This document shows, piece after piece, positions 60,970-64,000 of a stretch of 64,000 nucleotides of DNA. Origin of the DNA: Flavobacteriales bacterium (GTDB taxonomy: Bacteria > Bacteroidota > Bacteroidia > Flavobacteriales_F > PHOS-HE28); NCBI GenBank assembly GCA_016788635.1, contig JAEUSU010000007.1:1-64000 (forward strand). Direction: 5' to 3'. Position numbers and translations under genes: made by a program. Position 1 is the first letter of the stretch, and each line of letters starts with the position of its first letter. The notes beneath the pieces were generated by a model. It searched no databases and was not told the origin of the DNA. It saw only the letters and a program-made list of their open reading frames with translations.

Positions 60970-61542
60970 ATGAGCTACACCGCACACCCCACCGCCGTCA
61001 TCGACGAAGGAGCGACCATCGGGGCGGGCACCCGCATCTGGCACTTCAGCCACATCATGCCGGGCTGCGTGATCGGGGAGAACTGCAACATCGGCCAGAA
61101 CGTGGTGGTGAGCCCCGGCGTGAAGCTCGGCCGCAATGTGAAGGTGCAGAACAACGTGAGCATCTACACCGGCGTGGAGTGCGAGGACGATGTGTTCCTG
61201 GGCCCCAGCATGGTGTTCACCAACGTCATCAATCCGCGCAGCGCGGTGAACCGGCGCGACCAGTATGCCCGGACGCGGGTGGGCAAGGGAGCCAGCATCG
61301 GCGCCAACGCCACCATCGTCTGCGGGCATGACATCGGGGAGTTCGCCTTCATCGGCGCCGGCGCGGTGGTGACGAGGACCGTTCCGGCTTACGCCCTGGT
61401 GGTGGGCAACCCCGCCCGGCAGACCGGCTGGATGAGCGCGTTCGGCCACAAACTGAAGTTCAATGAGGCCGGCGAGGCGGCCTGTCCGGAGAGCGGGCAG
61501 CGCTACCGGTTGGCCGATGGGCAAGTAACCCGTCTATCCTGA
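60970..61542 (+). CDS. wbpD: N-acetyltransferase of the left-handed beta-helix type (WbpD-like)
   Basis: 190 residues, hexapeptide repeats throughout: [74 protein letters not shown]. It acetylates the 3-amino group of UDP-GlcNAc(3NH2)A with acetyl-CoA. The last 40 residues ([28 protein letters not shown]) are the WbpD-family tail. It is followed by wbpB after 4 nt. Confidence 0.9.
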   Translation: MSYTAHPTAVIDEGATIGAGTRIWHFSHIMPGCVIGENCNIGQNVVVSPGVKLGRNVKVQNNVSIYTGVECEDDVFLGPSMVFTNVINPRSAVNRRDQYARTRVGKGASIGANATIVCGHDIGEFAFIGAGAVVTRTVPAYALVVGNPARQTGWMSAFGHKLKFNEAGEAACPESGQRYRLADGQVTRLS

Positions 61543-61546
61543 TCCG

Positions 61547-62587
61547 ATGTCCCTTCCCCCCGAACACAAGATCAAGTTCGCCGTGGTGGGCTGCGGCCAC
61601 ATCGGCAAGCGCCATGCGGAAATGGTGAGCCGCCATCCCGAGGGCCAGCTGGTCGCGCTCTGCGATACCAGGCCGGTGAACGAGTTGGGTGTGGACCACC
61701 TGAAGGTGCCCGTCTTCACCGACCTGGACACCATGCTCAAGGAGGTGCCCGAGATCGACGTGGTGAACGTGTGCACCCCCAACGGCCTGCATGCGCCCAT
61801 GAGCTTGAAGGCACTGGAGCACCGCAAGCATGTGGTCTGTGAGAAGCCCATGGCCCTCACCAAGGCGGACTGCGAGGCCGTGATCTACAAGGCCCTGCAG
61901 GTGCACCGCACGGTGTTCGGGGTGATGCAGAACCGCTACAGCCCACCCAGCATGTGGTTGAAGGATGTGGTGGAGAACGGCACCCTGGGCGAGGTCCACC
62001 TGGTGCAGGTGAACTGCTACTGGAACCGCGATGCCCGCTACTACAAGCCGGGCAGCTGGAAGGGTACGGCCGACTTGGACGGCGGCACGCTCTTCACCCA
62101 GTTCAGCCACTTCATCGACATCATGTACTGGCTGTTCGGCGACATCAACGACATCCAGGGCAAGTTCGCCGACTTCAACCACAAGGACCTCACCGCCTTC
62201 GAGGACAGCGGCCTGGTCACCTTCCGCTTCCGCAACGGCGGCATGGGCTGCCTCAATTACAGCACGGCGGTGTGGGACAAGAACCTGGAGAGCAGCATGA
62301 CCATCATCGGCTCCAAGGGCAGCGTGAAGGTGGGCGGGCAATACATGGACCAGGTGGAGTACTGCCACATCGACGGATACACCATGCCGCAACTGGCGCC
62401 CACCAACCCGGCCAACGATTACGGCCATTACAAGGGCAGCGCCAACAACCACGGCTACATCATCGACAACGTGGTGGATACCCTGAAGGGGCGCTCCACC
62501 CTCACCACCAACGCGCTCGAGGGCTTGAAGGTGGTGGAGATCATTGAACGCATTTACCAGAAGAGGGATGAGCAGCAGTCTGTATGA
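61547..62587 (+). CDS. wbpB: Gfo/Idh/MocA oxidoreductase (WbpB-like)
   Basis: 346 residues. Rossmann VVGCGHIGKRHAEMV (10-24), CTPNGLHAPMSLKALEHRKHVVCEKPMALTKADCEA (the EKP catalytic motif) and YWNRDARYYKPGSWKGTADLDGGTLFTQFSHFIDIMYWLFGD. WbpB oxidises C3 of UDP-GlcNAcA, feeding WbpE. The last 20 nt overlap wbpA. Confidence 0.9.
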   Translation: MSLPPEHKIKFAVVGCGHIGKRHAEMVSRHPEGQLVALCDTRPVNELGVDHLKVPVFTDLDTMLKEVPEIDVVNVCTPNGLHAPMSLKALEHRKHVVCEKPMALTKADCEAVIYKALQVHRTVFGVMQNRYSPPSMWLKDVVENGTLGEVHLVQVNCYWNRDARYYKPGSWKGTADLDGGTLFTQFSHFIDIMYWLFGDINDIQGKFADFNHKDLTAFEDSGLVTFRFRNGGMGCLNYSTAVWDKNLESSMTIIGSKGSVKVGGQYMDQVEYCHIDGYTMPQLAPTNPANDYGHYKGSANNHGYIIDNVVDTLKGRSTLTTNALEGLKVVEIIERIYQKRDEQQSV

Positions 62588-63869
62588 CCGGCTATTGAAG
62601 AAGGAAGCGAAACTGGCCGTGATCGGCCTGGGCTACGTAGGCCTGCCCATCGCCTTGGCCTTCGCCCGCAAGATCCGCGTGGTGGGCTTTGACATCAACC
62701 AGAAGCGCGTGGACATGATGCGCCGCGGCGAGGACCCCAGCGATGAGCTCGGGCCCGAGGAGTTCGTGGGCTGCGATATCCACTTCACCGCCGACCTCAA
62801 CGATCTGAGGGACGTGGAGTTCTTCATCGTGGCCGTGCCCACGCCGATCGACCAGCAGAACATCCCCGACCTGGGGCCGCTGCTGGGCGCCACGCGCACC
62901 GTGGGCCAGGTGCTGAAACCCGGTGATGTGGTGGTGTATGAGAGCACCGTGTACCCCGGCTGCACCGAGGAGGATTGCGTGCCGCTGTTGGAAAGCCTCA
63001 GCGGCCTGAAGTACATCACCGACTTCAAAGTGGGCTACAGCCCGGAGCGCATCAACCCCGGCGACAAGGAACACACGCTGGAAAGCATCGTGAAGGTGAG
63101 CAGCGGCTGCGATCCCGACAGTGCGGAGATGATCGCAAAGGTCTATGAACTGGTGGTGAAGGCCGGTGTGCACCGAGCGGCCAGCATCAAGGTGGCCGAG
63201 GCCGCCAAGATCATCGAGAACACCCAGCGCGACGTGAACATCGCCCTGATCAACGAGCTCTCGATCATCTTCAACCGCATGGGCATCAACACCTACGATG
63301 TGCTGGAGGCCGCTGGCACGAAGTGGAACTTCCTCAAGTTCCAACCCGGCCTGGTGGGTGGACACTGCATCGGTGTGGACCCCTACTACCTGGTGTACAA
63401 GGCCAAGGAGCTCGGCTACCACGCGCAGATCATCGATGCCGGCCGCTTCGTGAACGACAGCATGGGCGGTTATGTGGCCAAGCAGACCGTGAAGCGGATC
63501 ATCTCCGCCGGCACCAACCCCGCCGATGCGCGCGTGCTGGTGATGGGCGCCACCTTCAAGGAGAACGTCACCGACATCCGCAACAGCAAGGTGGCCGACG
63601 TGGTGAACGAATTGAAGAGCTTCAGCTGCACGGTGGACGTGACCGACCCGCATGCCGATGCCGCCGAGGTGAAGCATGAGTATGGTTATGACCTGTCACC
63701 AGAGATGAAAGGCCCCTACGATGCCATCATCGTGGCCGTGAACCACGCCGAGTACGCCGGTAAGGACGAAGCCTGGTTCAAGGGCATGCTGAAACCCAAG
63801 GGGCTGCTGGTGGACCTCAAGGGCGTGTTCCGGAGCAAGGTGAAGGAGCTGCGGTATTGGAGCTTGTGA
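62568..63869 (+). CDS. wbpA: UDP-N-acetyl-glucosamine 6-dehydrogenase (WbpA-like)
   Basis: 433 residues from MSSSLYDRLLKKEAKLAVIGLGYVGLP. The start at 62568 overlaps wbpB by 20 nt. NAD motif GLGYVGLPIALAFA; substrate and catalytic blocks VYESTVYPGCTEEDCVPLLE, GYSPERINPGDKEHTLESIVKVSSG, AKIIENTQRDVNIALINELSIIFNRMG and GGHCIGVDPYYLVYKAKELG (catalytic Cys). The PGxEEDC and ERINPGD signatures separate it from UDP-glucose dehydrogenases and fit the WbpA/TviB group. It provides UDP-GlcNAcA for WbpB. Confidence 0.92.
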   Translation: MSSSLYDRLLKKEAKLAVIGLGYVGLPIALAFARKIRVVGFDINQKRVDMMRRGEDPSDELGPEEFVGCDIHFTADLNDLRDVEFFIVAVPTPIDQQNIPDLGPLLGATRTVGQVLKPGDVVVYESTVYPGCTEEDCVPLLESLSGLKYITDFKVGYSPERINPGDKEHTLESIVKVSSGCDPDSAEMIAKVYELVVKAGVHRAASIKVAEAAKIIENTQRDVNIALINELSIIFNRMGINTYDVLEAAGTKWNFLKFQPGLVGGHCIGVDPYYLVYKAKELGYHAQIIDAGRFVNDSMGGYVAKQTVKRIISAGTNPADARVLVMGATFKENVTDIRNSKVADVVNELKSFSCTVDVTDPHADAAEVKHEYGYDLSPEMKGPYDAIIVAVNHAEYAGKDEAWFKGMLKPKGLLVDLKGVFRSKVKELRYWSL

Positions 63870-63876
63870 AGAATTG

Positions 63877-63946
63877 AACCACAGAGACACGGAGGTCACA
63901 GAGAAATAGAAGTGTGCACCGTGTCCTCTGTGCCTCTGTAGTAGAA
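63877..63946. repeat. CACAGAG-type inverted repeat (copy 2)
   Basis: Left arm ACCACAGAGACACGGAGG (about 63878 on), right arm CCGTGTCCTCTGTGCCTCTG (63919-63938) continuing TAGTAGA. Same family as 5181-5272, with more mismatches in the stem. Confidence 0.7.
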
Positions 63947-63955
63947 TAAGGCAAC

Positions 63956-64000
63956 GTGGTGGAACGAAATATCCTCATCACCGGCGGCGCCGGGTTCATC
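63956..64000 (+). CDS. Start of an NAD-dependent epimerase/dehydratase (cut by window edge)
   Basis: Only 15 codons are in the window: VVERNILITGGAGFI, the beginning of an extended SDR Rossmann fold. Starts at GTG 63956 or 63959, after an in-frame TAA at 63947. In this context a WbpI-like 2-epimerase (which is not an SDR) is unlikely. A dTDP-glucose or UDP-GlcNAc dehydratase/4-epimerase is more plausible, but the fragment is too short to choose. Confidence 0.6.
   Translation, partial: MVERNILITGGAGFI

Overview
The window looks like a chromosome segment from a GC-rich member of the Bacteroidota, most likely near the Flavobacteriales. Several secreted proteins end in a type IX secretion (T9SS) sorting tail (YPNP / FPNP near the C-terminus). 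There is a GldA-like gliding ABC ATPase, atpD-atpC form their own operon, and Wzi/RemB-like outer-membrane barrels are present. A GC-shifted form of the Bacteroidota -7 box (TAnCTTCG, from TAnnTTTG) sits just upstream of many start codons. No rRNA, tRNA or CRISPR array was seen. Dense packing with ATGA overlaps is the rule.

Layout. 1-3.6 kb: aldehyde dehydrogenase (cut by the window edge), an RCC1-repeat T9SS protein and a DinB-like protein. 3.6-7.5 kb: deoC, then sulfate activation (cysC, cysD, cysN). 7.5-11.8 kb: two coupled exported amidohydrolase-like proteins. 12.1-18.2 kb: small b-type and c-type cytochrome-like proteins, hflX, a class A penicillin-binding protein and an MsbA-like exporter. 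18.4-23.6 kb: T9SS surface proteins, with one gene frameshifted at an 11-G tract and an old tandem duplication that left a pseudogene fragment. 23.7-28.0 kb: two Wzi/RemB-like barrels around a WecA-like glycan-initiating transferase. 28.2-32.4 kb: respiratory module (heme O synthase, two COX3-like subunits, COX4, SCO, DUF420). 32.4-38.8 kb: frr, Ppx/GppA, an ABC-2 exporter pair, fatty-acid desaturase, LpxL-like acyltransferase and an AhpD-like protein.

38.9-46 kb is the most mobile part. It holds an MT-A70 DNA/RNA adenine methyltransferase next to a RecX-N/nuclease-like gene. Beside them is a REP-associated tyrosine transposase (RAYT) cassette inserted exactly at the 3' end of atpC and bounded by a 36-bp direct repeat of that end. 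The rest is atpC-atpD, an IS5-family element with a duplicated right end, and gldA. 46.3-52.7 kb: rsgA carrying an 84-bp palindromic in-frame insertion, acid phosphatase, dtd, a MazG-like gene, a T9SS protein and a carbamoyltransferase-DUF5989-SxtJ triad. 52.8-64 kb: cell-surface genes (waaA, an outer-membrane protein, a SAM methyltransferase) and a nucleotide-sugar cluster. That cluster makes UDP-glucuronate and UDP-xylose (ugd, uxs) and UDP-2,3-diacetamido-glucuronate (wbpA, B, D and E homologues). A further sugar epimerase/dehydratase starts at the right edge.

The second theme is non-coding. At least five dispersed repeat families (CACAGAG hairpins, ATCCGTG hairpins, TTCGAC..GCTCAG elements, AACCCTCAACC arrays, CCGGACGGGAGTCCGG REPs) occupy spacers. 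Some have entered genes in frame: aldehyde dehydrogenase, rsgA, and the 3' ends of the RAYT gene and the ABC permease gene.
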